Positions 1-13,498 of a stretch of DNA of 64,000 bases are shown piece after piece. A program made the position numbers and the translations under genes. Origin of the DNA: Lanius collurio (Eukaryota; Chordata; Aves; Passeriformes; Laniidae); contig JACBWW010000007.1 in the NCBI GenBank assembly GCA_020086605.1, positions 21,421,572 through 21,485,571 on the forward strand, read 5' to 3'. The first letter of the stretch is position 1. Each line of letters begins with the position of its first letter. The notes beneath the pieces are model-generated. The model was not told where the DNA came from and made no database searches. It saw only the letters and a program-made list of their open reading frames with translations.

Positions 1-484
1 GCCATATGTAGGATGTCAAAAGTGATTCTGATTGATTTTGAATTATTTTTCTATTTCAGGGAAATATCAAGAAAAATAAACCAAGAAAAATGTAAAACAA
101 TTATTTAGAATACAAACTAACAACTCACTGAATTGGATGTAACTTTTTGAATACTGGTATAGTTCAATATCATCCAGCAGATGTCCTTTACAAATAAAAA
201 ACAAGGAAGGTCAGAAAAATCACAATTTTCTTAGATACATGCTGAGTCTAACTTTTGCTGTTGTACTCTTCAGTACAGGAACCAATGCTATGTGGTAGTG
301 ATCAGTGAGACTAACCAAAGACCCTGCTCAGAATTTTTTTATGCAGTTTTGTTTTTCTATAAGCAATAGTAAGCATGTTTCATTTTACCAAAAAAGGGAA
401 GATGCTCAGTTCTTTCCTAAATAAAATATATTAAATTGTAAATATGTCAAACTGTATTTGACAACATCACTAGCTCTTATTTTC

Positions 485-1131
485 TCTGCCCTGCCAAGAA
501 GGACTTGGGGATGCTGGTGAGTTAGAGACTGGACATGACCCAGAAATGTGTTCTTGCATCCCAGAAAGCAAATAATATCCTGGCTGCATCAAAAGAAGCA
601 TGACCAGCAAGCTGAGGGGGGTGGTTTTGCACCTATACTCTGGTCTCTCGTGACATCCCGCCTGGAATCCCCAGCACAGAAAGGACATTGACCTGTTGGA
701 GTGAATCCAGAGGAGGGCTGCAAAGTTGATTAGAGGGATGGAGCACCTCTTCTATCAGGAAAAGCTAAGAGAATTCGGATTACTCATCCTGGAAAAGGCT
801 TCAGTCTGACCTAATTGCTGCCCACGAGAAAGATAGAGAGGGACTGTTACAAGAGCATGAAGTGACAGGACAGGCGGGAACAGTTTCAAACTGAGAGTAG
901 GTTTATATAATATACTAGAAAAAAGTTCTTTACAGAGTGTGATGAAGGTCTGGAACAGGTTGCCCAGGGAAGCTGTGAATGCCCCTTCCCTGGCAGTGTT
1001 CAAGGCTGAGTTGGATGGAGCTCTGAGTAACCTGGTCCAGTGGGAGGTGTTCCTGCCTGTGGCAGGAGGTTGGAACTAAATGATCTTTAAGGTGCCTTCC
1101 AACCCAGGCCATTCTATGAATCTATGACTAT
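485..1131 (+). mobile_element. CR1 LINE, 3' portion
   Basis: Non-LTR retrotransposon remnant. It contains the typical order of CR1 landmarks: CCCTGCCAAGAAGGACTTGG, the CTGGCTGCATCAAAAGAAG stretch, GGACATTGACCTGTTGGAG, GGAACAGGTTGCCCAGGGA, GTTCAAGGCTGAGTTGGATG and a 3' end of ATTCTATGAATCTATGAC, the CR1 terminal octamer. It is 5' truncated, as CR1 copies normally are, and full of stops. It lies antisense to NLGN4. Confidence 0.93.
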
Positions 1132-2214
1132 GATTTTTCTGACCTTGTCTTCTATTTGCTTCTTCTTATAAATAGAAAATTGCATAGGTGATTCATTAGA
1201 ATTTCTAAAGCAATATCTCCTTATATATTATTTCCCTAAGACATCAATTTCATTTTCCTTAGGCAGGGTATATCAAAGTCATGCATTCTGAGTACTGCCT
1301 TTTGAAAAAAAAAAAAAAATAAAAATGTGGAAAGGGTAAAATGTCACCAATTTAGAATTTCTGTGGTGACTGGTATTTTTATGTTTCTAAATGTAATTCC
1401 TCTTCATTGAGATGACATAGAAGGAGTTTCCAGATGTGAGAATTTCAATATATTCTTCTTTTAGGTACCATCTTTTGGCAGATACCAAGATGCAGGCAAT
1501 TTGTCCTGGATGATTCAGCTATATTACTGATTACCAGACTGATATACTTCTTTGTTGGAATGATTTGCTTCCTGTTATGATCTTTGGAAATGACAGATTC
1601 AAGTTATTAAAATAAAAGGAAGATCTTCTCTGCAATAAGAGAAGATGTGTTTTAAGGAAAACAATCTGAAGATGAAAACTGTATACCTTAAATTGAAAGG
1701 TAAAAGTCCTATTGATTTAAACAGCAGGAGGTTTTTATCATGAATATTAGAAAAATTTGTCCCATAGGTTATTGAATATATTGAATGCAGTTATGAAGAG
1801 GAAATAGTAGTTCAAGGTCTGTGTTATTTTAGCAGGCATGCACAATGGATTTTCTTCTTCCCCATAAAGTTTCTCTTTCAGATGACTGTATTTGAAGTAA
1901 ATCTATGGGATATTTTCTCCTAAGTGTTGTCCATGTACATATCCTCTATGAAGGTCATAAGAGAGGCAAAGTTTTTCTAATAAAAAATTGCTTAAATAGA
2001 TTTATATTAATTTTTTTAGATGTTTAAAGGTGCTTAAGAGATAAAACTTATTGAAAACTTAATGATATTTGTTGAAAAGTAGAAGGCTAGCTGGATTTTA
2101 TTCTCTCTTATCAGCCACAGGCATGACTATCTGGCTTCAGTAGGCACTATAAAGTTGTCGGTAAAATTAACTTGCATTTCAATTGAACCCTGACTTGAAT
2201 CAGAAAAAAATGAA

Positions 2215-2500
2215 GGTATATATTGGGAGAGGATTAGCTGGAGAGCAGCCCTGCAGAAAGGGATCTGGGGATGCTGGTCAGCAGCAGGCTCAGCAGGAGT
2301 CAGCAGGGTGCCGGGGCAGCCAAGAGGGTAAATCCTACCTGGGTTGCATCACCAGCTGCCCAAACTGGACAGTTATCCCACCTTATTCAGCCTCACTTTG
2401 AGTACTGTACAGTTCTGGGCCCCGTTGTTTAAGAATAATGTCAAAGTCCTTGAATCCATCCAGAGGACTGCATCAAAGCAGGGCTCAAATATATGAGAGA
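2215..2500 (+). mobile_element. CR1 LINE fragment, internally rearranged
   Basis: Starts with GGAGAGCAGCCCTGCAG and GGGATCTGGGGATGCTGGT, then AATCCTACCTGGGTTGCATC, TACAGTTCTGGGCCCC and GAATCCATCCAGAGGACTGC. Both ends are truncated and no CR1 3' octamer is present. The open frame of 72 codons at 2183-2401 is chance. Confidence 0.75.
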
Positions 2501-5500
2501 CAGGTTTTTCACAAAGGCCTCATTTTGCATTCCTCATAAAATCACCAACTAATTTAAATTCTGCACTTCTGATTAACAGTAGAAACTTCCATGCGCCAAG
2601 ATAAGTGATTGAAATGTTTTTTTTTTTTTCTTTAAAAACAGATTTACAGCATTTGAAAGTGAAGATAAGACCGTTTCAGAACGAAACAATCTCGAGTCTA
2701 GCATTGTAGAGACCATGTGCATATTTATGAGCCCATACAAAGTGCCATGAGCTCCTGGTTGTGGTTGTATAGAAAAAAGTAATTATTCTCCTGTCACTCT
2801 ACTGCTATGAAAAAAACAGATTTTTTGTCATCTGTAATCCACACTAACAGAAAAGAGAAATCTTTTGCTTCTTTGAGAAGTCATCAATTGAAGCAATGTA
2901 ATTTTTCCCCAGAGCAAGGGAAAAGTAAAGATGAAATTAGGACCTTATGAGTCATAGCTTGTTCTCTCTTCTATTTTGGGAGTACAACATCTGTAAGCTA
3001 CCCTTTATTCAAGGATATTCAGAATTGAATTCCTTGTATTTTTACCAAGGACTAATCCAAGTCCTTGATTAAAAACAATTAACAATATGGGGCAGTTTGT
3101 GTGTTTGATTGATCCTACTTCCCACAGTAAAATAAAAATAACACATAGAGAGTGTGAGTTTTTTTAGTTGCTGGTTTGGCCTGTTAAATGTCTATTCAAG
3201 AAATAACAGTTCTGCCTGTATTTTTTGGCAAAAGGAAAATGATACAGAAGTTAAGAAGCTTTACAGGCAAATCTCCTAGAAATTTACAGTAACTAAGTCA
3301 TCGGTATCAAAAGCATAAAGCTTTAATGACAGTCTTTCTCCTTGAGAGATTCACAACAGAAGAAAAGTTTCACTGATTATGTCTTGCTGGGGACTAATAT
3401 AATCCTGCTGAAAATATAAAGGCATTAATTTTTTTTTTCATGATTAATTAGTCTCGATATGGTACTTGGTTGTGGGCTAGACATTCTCTGTAAATCAATG
3501 TATTGTTTGTTACCTTTTTATTTGGCTGAAATACCTTTGGGTAGAAACTCAACTAGTCATTAAGGATGAGATTATAACAGAGACATAAGGCAGTTAGGTA
3601 CCTACTTGCTTTTAAAATGTGGAAATATTTTCAAACAGCACAAATGTTTACAATCAGATATAACTTGTTTTACATGGATCACAAGTGAAATGTGAAAAAT
3701 CATACTTAAGAAATCATTTCAAAAAGAGTCACACACCTAAGTTAATGTTTAACATTGATTTAACATTTCTAACAGAAATGTAAACATAAACTTATTCACT
3801 ATACTTACACAGATTGGTTTAGTTCCTTTATATGTCTAAGATCTGACTTTATGTAAATCAAGATTGTATGAATGAAGAAACTTAGGTACCTTCTGGTTTT
3901 ATTCTCATCTCTTAAATTCTTCAGAAGTATAAGTATTTATTTTACCTTTTCCCAGATCCCAGAGTGGGGATACTTAGTTTTAGGAAACATGCATAATACA
4001 ATCCACAGATGGTGTGAAAAATGAAGAGGAGAAAAATGGAAAATTCTTAAATTATTTTTTCCATCTCAGTTCTTCAACGGTAATTTTATTATATCCTGCA
4101 CTGTTATGCATTCTCTTAATGTAGGTTTTAAATGAACAAGTCCTATTGCAAGAGACTTTGCACTAATGAAAGCCAAAAGAACACATTGTTTTGGTTTCCT
4201 AAATGGAAACCATAATTTTCAATTAGAAAGCAGAAGTGAAAAGATGAAAATGGATGGCCTTTCTTAGCTGCTAACCTTTACCTACAGATATCTATTGAAG
4301 AATGCACTTAACATCCATCACCAGAAAAGCTTTATTCATTCAATATTCTCAGATAATTTACAGAGGCTTTTGGACCTATTAGAGAAAAAAAAAAAAATAA
4401 AAATTGAGAACTGTTCAAAAAGGGGAACTCCAAAACCACCTTGAAGCATGTCTTTAGCTCTCTATACTGTATATTCATATATTGTGTGAATAGGTATTGT
4501 AAAGCAGTAAACATATTTTGATCCTTCACTGTCTGCCAGGCTGTAATTGAAAGGAATTACATGGGAAGTATGAAATAATTCAAGTAAAAATGTATTTGTT
4601 TTGTGCTATCCTTACAAGAGCTGGTGCAATCATGCAGCTTTTAACTCTTTTAACCACTGCAAGATGCTCCCCTGTCTCCTTGTGAGCATTGTAATGACAT
4701 TTACCTCACACACACACTTTTGCCATTCTGGTTATGTTAACAGGCTCATTTCCAAAGAGTGGTTACATTAAATTACATTTTACTTCTTTTTATTCATTCT
4801 AATTTCTGTATAAAATATTAACTACCACAAAATGGTAGATTTAACATGAATTTCTTTTAGTCAGCCAGAATCTTCCTAATAGTATTAAAAGCATATATTT
4901 CACGGTATCTTTCTGTACAAAATATCCAGCATGCAGTTGGATAAACACATCATGCATTGGGTGAATAACTGGCTCACAAATGAGACTGAAAAGGTCCTTT
5001 TACATTTTCTTGTAGCTTTTTGTTCTATGTAGAAAATGATAAAAATTTACTATATAGACTATGATAAAAGTTATTTTATAAGACTGTTCTCTACTAGCTT
5101 AGTCATCTGGGTCAATCCATCAATTCTAAAGCAAGTGGATTTTGTTGCAAATAGGTAAATGGAACTCTCCGTCAAAAGTTTCCTGCTAAATTCCACTTTT
5201 AACAATTACATTTCAACAATCAAGATACCTAATTTTAGAAACTCTATGAGTGTTCACATAGCTACTTTTGATGCTGTGAATTAAGTACTTGTTGCTTCTG
5301 ATATTTGAATTGCAACAGTCTAAACCCAGTGATATATGGATAGAACTTATGAGCTGCATTTGCACAAATACAATTTTTGTGACTGTAATAATATATTTAA
5401 AATATGAGAAAAACATAAGGTTTACCAAAACCAACCAACCAAACAAAAGAATTAAAGATCGTAATTGTGATGTCTACAAAAATGTATTGATAGAAGTGGG

Positions 5501-6050
5501 ATTAACAGGCGTCATTCTGGGAATTCTAGTTCAGTGTAACTGCACTGAACCAGAAAAATAGCAATAAAAACTGACATTAGCTGACACAATTATTAGCCAA
5601 CTGAGAAGACCAGTGACCAAACTGGATAGGAAATCTGCATGAAGAGTAAGTGAGGCAATGTAGTGAAGCTTGTATTGGCTTCAACATTGGAAACAGTTAC
5701 AATAAGCTTAATGTGTCTAAATAAACCTCCTTTCTATGTAAGCATGAAATCATCTACTCAGCACACTCCAGCTCCTGGGTCATTCCCATGTTGTATTATC
5801 TCTGGCCTTTTCAACCAGGAGACCACATTTAAGATTCTTGTATTAGTGGAATCACACACACAGGAGGTAGAGAAAGGCTGTCCAGAGGTACAAAGAGAAC
5901 AGATATCTGCATAGCAAAATTTAAAATACAGAGTAATTCTGTACAACAATGACACTATTGAAGATAAAGTTCAACGTCTTAGAGAGTCTTGTACACAAGA
6001 ATCTGGCCCATGAGGTCATATACTGCTTGCTAGATATGATTACTGCTGCA

Positions 6051-6136
6051 TAGAATAGAATAGAATAGAATAGAATAGAATAGAATAGAATAGAATAGAA
6101 TAGAATAGAATAGAATAGAATAGAATAGAATAGAAT
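6051..6136. repeat. (TAGAA)17 pentanucleotide microsatellite
   Basis: Seventeen perfect copies of TAGAA plus one base, with no interruptions. The perfection suggests active length variation. The ILFYS-repeat frame on the minus strand is a translation of this array. Confidence 0.98.
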
Positions 6137-8219
6137 GTAGCTCAGTTGGGACCTATAATAGTCAGTCAAATCCTAAGCAGTTCATTCGCAACATGCACTT
6201 TTTCAGTGTTTTAACTTGCACTACAGTTACTCAGTGAAATAAAACAAGCTAAAGTTCTAAGTAACTTGAAGATTTATGGAGCTTCCTTTTAAAAATGATT
6301 TATATTCCACTGTCTAATATGATTACTTATAGCGACTATAATTGCATGTGGATATAATTTCTACTAAAAGGGAGTACAGCCTTTTCAGATAGAGTACTTT
6401 AACTGGATGCTTATTGCCAAAAAGACAGATAGATGAGAGACAGTCTATTCTTATCTGCATGATTTGGAATTCTAGAGGAAGAAAATGTTAAATTGCAAAG
6501 GGTCTCAGAAATGCTAAGTCAATTTTACAATTCTGAACTCTTAGCGTGTCTCATTTTACTGCAGAAGATGTTTCATTTAGCTCTGCTTTCCAAAATACCT
6601 CATTCATATTTCCAGAATTCATCTCAGGTTTTGCATTTCCCATTTTTCTGAAATAAGATTCAGGCTTCTAAATGTCTGATTCATATTTCAAGAAATCATC
6701 TCTGTTTTTTTCTTTAATAGCTCACACAAGAACATTCCTGTTTGATATGGTAACTTTTCTGAAGACTGCTTAAGCTTCTCTGCAAAATGTATAACACCAT
6801 GATTAAATTTAAATGCATAGAAAAATATTATAGGGCTTTGATTTTATTGTTTTGAGGTTTTATTTTGGTTTTGGTTTCCTTTTTTTGGGGGAGGATGGTG
6901 GGTTGTCAGTTTTACTTTTTGATGTTACACAATCTAAACAGAGCTTCAGATATTGAAATCTCACCAGGAGACAGATGATTCAGAACAGGTCTCTGTAAAA
7001 CAATACTAAATATAAATCCCTCGTTTGTATATTTTTCCTGCTAACATAATCCTGAAAAAAGCACTAAAAGAGTGCTTATAGCTGTGTTTGAAAGATGTTG
7101 CTACTTCTAAAAGCATATCCACAAAGACTAAGAAGGTAGCTAATAAAGAGGAATTGAGCAGTATCTGGATTGACTAAATCAAGTCATTCAAGCCATTCAA
7201 TTTTTTGTAATACTAGAACATGCTTTCCATTAGGATATCTACTTTCCCTCCAGCTGTGATGATTTTCTACTATTGCTTTTAAATAACTACAAATAGCTTT
7301 GGAATTTTGAAAATCCAACTTAGATTTTGAAAAACTTAAATGTATAATAAAAAAGTACTGTCATCCTACACAATGCTCAAAGTGCAGAGTGTAGGGACCA
7401 CCATGGGATTTAGTACTTCTGTGTTTTACAGTATAGAATTTTTCAATATACAGGACCACTGCCTCACACTGGGACAATTTAGCAATCTTCTCTAACTCCA
7501 GTAACATCTTCAGTCATCACTGTGGTGAGGTATGAGTAAAACCAGCAGTTTCCTAGTGTGGCAGAGGTAGGATCCTCACAAGCCTTGAAGTGCACAAGTA
7601 ATTAAACAAAGTGCCACAGCATGCCACTTCTCAAACAGTCCCCACTACAATAAGTTATAGGAAAATGTAAATCTTTCTATTTTTTTGTCCCAAAAGGATC
7701 CTAGCCATGGAATCTGTTTTGATAAAGGGATAGTTATGCTCAAAGGGAAAATATGGCCTTCTAAATAACAGTTCATATTATTGCTGCATGTATTCTTGGG
7801 GATCTAGAAATTACAGGAAACTCTAGAATTCAAATGAATGAGAGAAATAATTAAAAGCTGGAAAGTCCTGTGCCCATCTGTCTGCTATTTTGTCATGGTG
7901 TTACTGGGAAAGAAAGAGAGAGATGAGGAAATTATTCCCAGAGCATCTCTGCAATCCTCTAAGACAGGGAGTATTATAGCGTTACAGACAAATATTGTTC
8001 AGTGCACAATCTAAAGATATATTTTAGCCAGATGCAAGGAGAAAAGATAAAGATCTTTGTCTCTATCACTCAGTTTAAATGTTTTATAACCCTGAATGTC
8101 ACAATGTTACAGCTACATTAAAAAAATGGTTTTTTCTGACATGACACAGATGTGTCTTTTCACTAACTTTACACCAGAATTATCTGTTTCTCAGTTGTAG
8201 CCATACTTTGGGGCAATGG

Positions 8220-10063
8220 AACCAGGGACATATGTCCTAGGAAGAAGATAAAAATGCTGTCCAAATGTGGAGGGATGGGATCAGAAAAGCTAAGGCGCAG
8301 TTGGAGCTGAATTTGGCAAGGAATATGAAGACCGACTAGAAGGGTTTTTACAGATGTGTTGCTCAGAAAAGGAGGATGTGCTTCCCACAATAAGTTAAAC
8401 AAAAGAACTAGTGAAAAATGCCATGGAGAAGATCAAGGTACTAAAAATTTTTTTGCTCCTCAGTCTTCACTGGAAATGTCTCTTTCTACATCTGTTAATC
8501 CCCAAACCTCCAGGCAGAGATTGGGAGAATTAAGTCTCCACTATTGTAGGAGACCAGTTTTCAGATCACCTGAGGAACCTGAGCATACAAAAGTCCGTAG
8601 GATCCAATAAAATACATCCCAGGGTCTTGAGGGAAAATAACAGATGCAGACACTAAGCCCATTTCCACTACATTTGAAAATCAGGTAATCAGAGGAAGGC
8701 CTCAGTGACTGAGGAATATCACATCTGCTTTAAAAACCATAATTGGGAGGACTCTGAGAAGTACTGACCAGTCAGATTGCCTTCCATGTCCAACTGGATC
8801 ACAGAACAGATCCTCATGGAAGTTACACTGAAGCATATGCAAGACAGAAGTAGAACTACAGACAGCATCTTGGCTTCACCAAGGGCAAATCATGTCTGCT
8901 TAATCTACGATAATAAGAGGCCACGTAAAATAATGTGACTCCATCAGTGACAAGCAAAGACCAAACAATGTTATCTGCCTGGATTTTTTTAAGAAATTTG
9001 ATAAGATCCCCATAACATTTTTGATAATAAATTGAAGAAATATGAGTTTGATGGATGGACTGTTAGATGGATAAGGAACTGGCTGAATTGCCATGTACTC
9101 AAAAGTTGCAGTCAACAGCTAAATATCCAAGTGGAAACCAATAACCAGTGGTATCCCTTAAGGTTCATACTGGGACCAATACTATTTAATACCTTCATTA
9201 AGGGCATAGATAGTGGGATTAAATAGGAAGTGTGTGGACATCACAAAGATGAGTATTGCACTTGATGTGCTAGAAGGGAGGGATGCCATGCAGAAGGACT
9301 TTGAAAGGCTTGAAAAGTGGACCAGTGGGAAGAAGATCATCAAGGCCAAGTCCAAGGTCCTGCATCTGCCCTGGAAAAAAACCCAGTATTTTACAGATTA
9401 GGGAAGGATGAGAGGGCTTGGGGATAATAGTGGATGAAAATATTGGACAAGAGACAGCAATATGCGCTTGCAGCCCAGAAAGCTAATCACATCCTGGGCT
9501 GCATCAAAAGCAATGTAGCCAGCAGGCTGGAGGAGGTGATTCTGTCCCTAGTCTACTGTGGTCTTCTAAGATCCCACCTGGAGCGCTGCATCCAGCTCTG
9601 GGGACTCCAGCACAAGAAAGCCCTGAACCTGTTAAAGTAGGTCCAGAAGAGGGCCACTGAATTGTCAGAAAAGCTAAATTGGGACTATTCAACCTGGAGA
9701 AGAAAATGTTCCCAGAAAACCTTATTGGGACCTTTCAATATACAAGGGTTGCTTATAAGAAAGACGAAAAAACTTTTAACCAGGCCTATGGTGACAGACA
9801 AGGGTTGCTTATAAGAAAGATGGAGAAATTTTTTACCAGGCCTATGGTGACAGACCATTAAAAAAAAATTATTATGAGGGTGAGGAGGCACTGGAACAGG
9901 TTGGCTAAAGAAGTTGAGGATGCCCCATGGTTGGAAGTGTTCAAGGTCAGGTTGGATGGAGCTTTGAGCAAGCTGATGTAATAGATGTCCCTTCCCATTT
10001 AAGGTTGGACTGGATGGTCTTGGGAGGTCCTTTTCAACCCAAACTATTCTATTTTTCTATGAT
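8220..10063 (+). mobile_element. CR1 LINE, long decayed copy with reverse-transcriptase remains
   Basis: About 1.85 kb, the longest CR1 here. It opens in the region between endonuclease and reverse transcriptase (AAGATAAAAATGCTGTCCAA). It then shows decayed RT pieces: LDFFKKFDK at 8980-9006 (motif A of the palm, normally YLDFSKAFD), RWIRNWL at about 9070, and ILGPILFNTFIKGID before 9226. The rest of the 3' half follows, ending CAACCCAAACTATTCTATTT. Stops and frameshifts break the frame throughout. A 56-bp tandem duplication lies inside (9743-9854). Antisense to NLGN4. Confidence 0.92.
9743..9854 (+). repeat. 56-bp tandem duplication inside the CR1 copy
   Basis: CAAGGGTTGCTTATAAGAAA begins at 9743 and again at 9799, and each unit ends in CAGGCCTATGGTGACAGA. 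The two units differ at several bases (GACGAAAAAACTTTTAAC against GATGGAGAAATTTTTTAC), so the duplication is not recent. Confidence 0.9.
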
Positions 10064-12509
10064 TTATATGTCTAAGATTGTCCAGTGACTATCTATGCTG
10101 TCCTAATACTTTTTCTATCTACTGCTATTAATGACACACTATAGATGGAAAGAAAAATAATTAAATGTGCTTCAAGAACAATATTAACATTTATGGAGAT
10201 TATAAGATCCAGTATTTATGTCCATTCAAGTGAATTTTCCAGAGGACTTTAGCATTCCCAGCAATTTCGTACTGTGATCAATTTGTCCTTCATTACGGGG
10301 TGAGATAATAGTGATAGTTACACATCTCTGTCATTAACAAGAAGTTTGTACATGACTTTGTGCAGGTACTTATAAATCAAATGCCATTGAAACACACCAG
10401 ATTTACAGAAATATGACCTTCAATAACCCACACTAGAGGAAATAGATACAAATATTGCCAATTTTCAAACTGTATGTCATAATAACGGCACCACTTTTTC
10501 TTACTCTTGTAAATGGTCATGTTTGTTTTCCACATGGTTGTTTTTCTGAAGAAATTTGTGTTTGCTTTTTCATTCTTTTTATTTATGAAGCAAGTCAAAA
10601 ATACATGGAATTTGCCTAATATCCCCCAATATCCAGGGAGAACCTAATGAGATCTCAATGATCACATTTAAATTTCACTCAGGAAGAAAAAACATAAATA
10701 TGTTCATAAAACTCAATTCCTCTGATTTTTAAGTGTGTACACATTTTCTGAGTATCTTCTCTTTTTCCAATTCAAACACAGACTTGTAATAAAGCATAAA
10801 TTCCCTAGAGTCTCAAAAGTTACATTTGCCACTGTTGAAAAAGCAATATTTAATGTCAAATATAACATTGTATTTTTCCTAATCCATTTTAAATCCTGGT
10901 GATTATTACTTTTCTGTTTCTCATATAAAATGTCTCTGTATTGTGCCATTTTTCCTGAATGCAATTTAAAAAAATATCATTCTTTCTTCCATTTTAGTTT
11001 TTTTCAATATAAATACATAAAATAGGAGTTCACCAATGCAAATATTGCACTTTCCCCTTTCGATTTATAAAATACAGAGGGAATGAAATATTTTAAACTA
11101 CTTATAGTGGTTTACACTTATCTGTATCCTTCAATAGTGCTAGTTTTTAGAAATCAAGAGAAAACCAATTAAAGAGATCCATTAAATAACCTTTTTTACA
11201 GATAAATAACTATTACCAAATTTCTGGGTATACACATTGTATGACAACAACCAAAACAACAATTCATTTTCTTCTGTCTTGAATTCTTCCTTTTTCTTTT
11301 TGTTTGTGTGTTTCTGAGTACCAAGACTGTATGCATAAATACATAAAAATATATTTTTATATTTCTGGCTTTACATTAAATCTGTTTTCATTATGGCAAA
11401 AAATGCTCTTTTGTATTTAAAGAAGACACAGAATCAGGGACAATTCAGTACTCTGATGAACTATAAAGTTGTTGAAACACATGAACCACATGAACAGGTA
11501 AGTCAGCAAAAAAAGTCTTTATGTTCCAAAATAGTACAGGCCATGAATATAGATCAGCTTTGTTATTAAGAAAGAAAAAATCAAAAAATTCTTGTAAAAA
11601 GACATACAAACAAAATTATTGTACCTTACCTTGTGTATTTGAAATGCCAGAAATATCACCATTTGAGCAGTTTGTATGTTATTCTATACAAATTATAAGC
11701 TTTTTCATTAAGATAAATATTTCTAATGTCTGCCATTATCTGCCATTTTTTAAATTTTATTTTTCTATGGAAAAGCAGAACTTCAATAAATAAATTAACC
11801 TTATTTTGGACAAAAGTTTGGTACATGCTAACAGCCAGGAACTGGAATCACAGAAAAGGCAGCAAAGATTTTTGATCTATTGTCATGGATCTTATTCGGT
11901 CCAATGGTAATACAGGTATCTTTATGTCACTTATAAAGATGCAGCTCTTTTTTCAGTTTTAAGACAGAAGTATTAATTTCCATCAGTATTATAATTCATG
12001 ATTATGGAGTTTCTTATATATTTTTGAAGATAATGTCACTTTACTCCTTGAAAACTCTTGATTGCCTAATACCTGCAACACAAATTCCATTAGTGTATAT
12101 GGTCTTTTATTTTTGTGTGTATCTCTAAAATCAATTTGCACAAAAAAATAATAAATACAGATAAATATTAACCTTTTCCTTTTTCTTGCCAGTACCAACT
12201 GTTTTCAAATTGTGAGGACTCATTCTTGATAAACTTTTTTTTTTTAAACATGGAATAGAAATTATTTTAAAAAAGAAATGAGTTCTCAAAATACTGTACA
12301 TTTCTAGTCATTTATCTCCAAGGTGAAGGCAGCTGTCAAAAACAATGCAGTTTATCCTAGTTTCCATAAAAAATGGACAGAATTCAAAATCCATCATTGA
12401 GATTTTTCTGTTTTAAAATCAAAACTGAGACAAATACCTATGATTGATCAAAGGAAAAAATCAGCAATCAAATATTTCTGTGTAAACATTTCAATGAAGA
12501 AAAGAGTCA

Positions 12510-12677
<168 letters not shown>

Positions 12678-13434
12678 TCAAGTAAGGAAAACACAATAAA
12701 GTAATAAAAACATAAGGAAAATGACATTAGCAATTTTCAACACTGCTAAAAGTAGTCTTATTTATTTACTATGTTTTCAATGTCACCACCACTTTAACCA
12801 GCTAGCTTACACAGTTAAGGATCATCCCACAAGTCTAAGATTTATAATTTCAAATCTCAAATATTGTGTCCTCTAAAATGGTCTCAGAACACTTGAAATG
12901 CATTCAGTATTACAAGAAATTGAATCTTAATAGAAATATCTTAAAGCCTAAAAAATCAAATTATAAAAAATCTTGGGTTTTTTAGAATACTCACATTCAA
13001 ATATATGCCAATTTAGAAGTATCTATGCATCTGATAATAAAATTATAGTGATTTTATTACTATATTACATTATTACAATATTACATTTATTACTTTCCCT
13101 TTTCTCATGGGACTTGATTATTGAAATAATATTCCATATCATTCAGTAAGAGATAATATCAAAAAATCTAACTGTTTTCGTGGAACAAAACATAGTAGAC
13201 TGTTCCTTCTTTTAAACAGCCTAGGAGTTAACAAACAGAGAGTATTTATGTGAATTCATTGCCCAGATTTTTTTTTGTGTTTAAATCAAACTATATCTTT
13301 TCTGTGGCAATTTTCCTAGTCATGGTAGCAGCTAAGCCTCAAAGAGCAGCCTTGAGTTAATGGTATTGCTGATCTTTTGTATATGCAGAAAATTCCTGAC
13401 TACTTTTAAAGAGGTAAACAGCTGAGTCTTTATT

Positions 13435-13498
13435 TCTAAAAGAAATTTAAATTAAATTGAAAAAAAAAAAAATCTAAAAGAAAATTAAATGAAATTGA
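13435..13498. repeat. Imperfect 38-bp-period duplication
   Basis: TCTAAAAGAAATTTAAATTA and TCTAAAAGAAAATTAAATGA start at 13435 and 13473, separated by an A tract. Confidence 0.7.

Noticed and set aside
5213..5561. Overlapping 77- and 90-codon frames
   Set aside because: Chance openings in AT-rich intron, with no domain, splice signals or composition typical of coding sequence.
6051..6136. Possible CRISPR-like array
   Set aside because: Simple pentamer repeat without spacers, in a bird genome.
5921..6169. Minus-strand frame with ILFYS repeats
   Set aside because: It is a translation of the TAGAA microsatellite.
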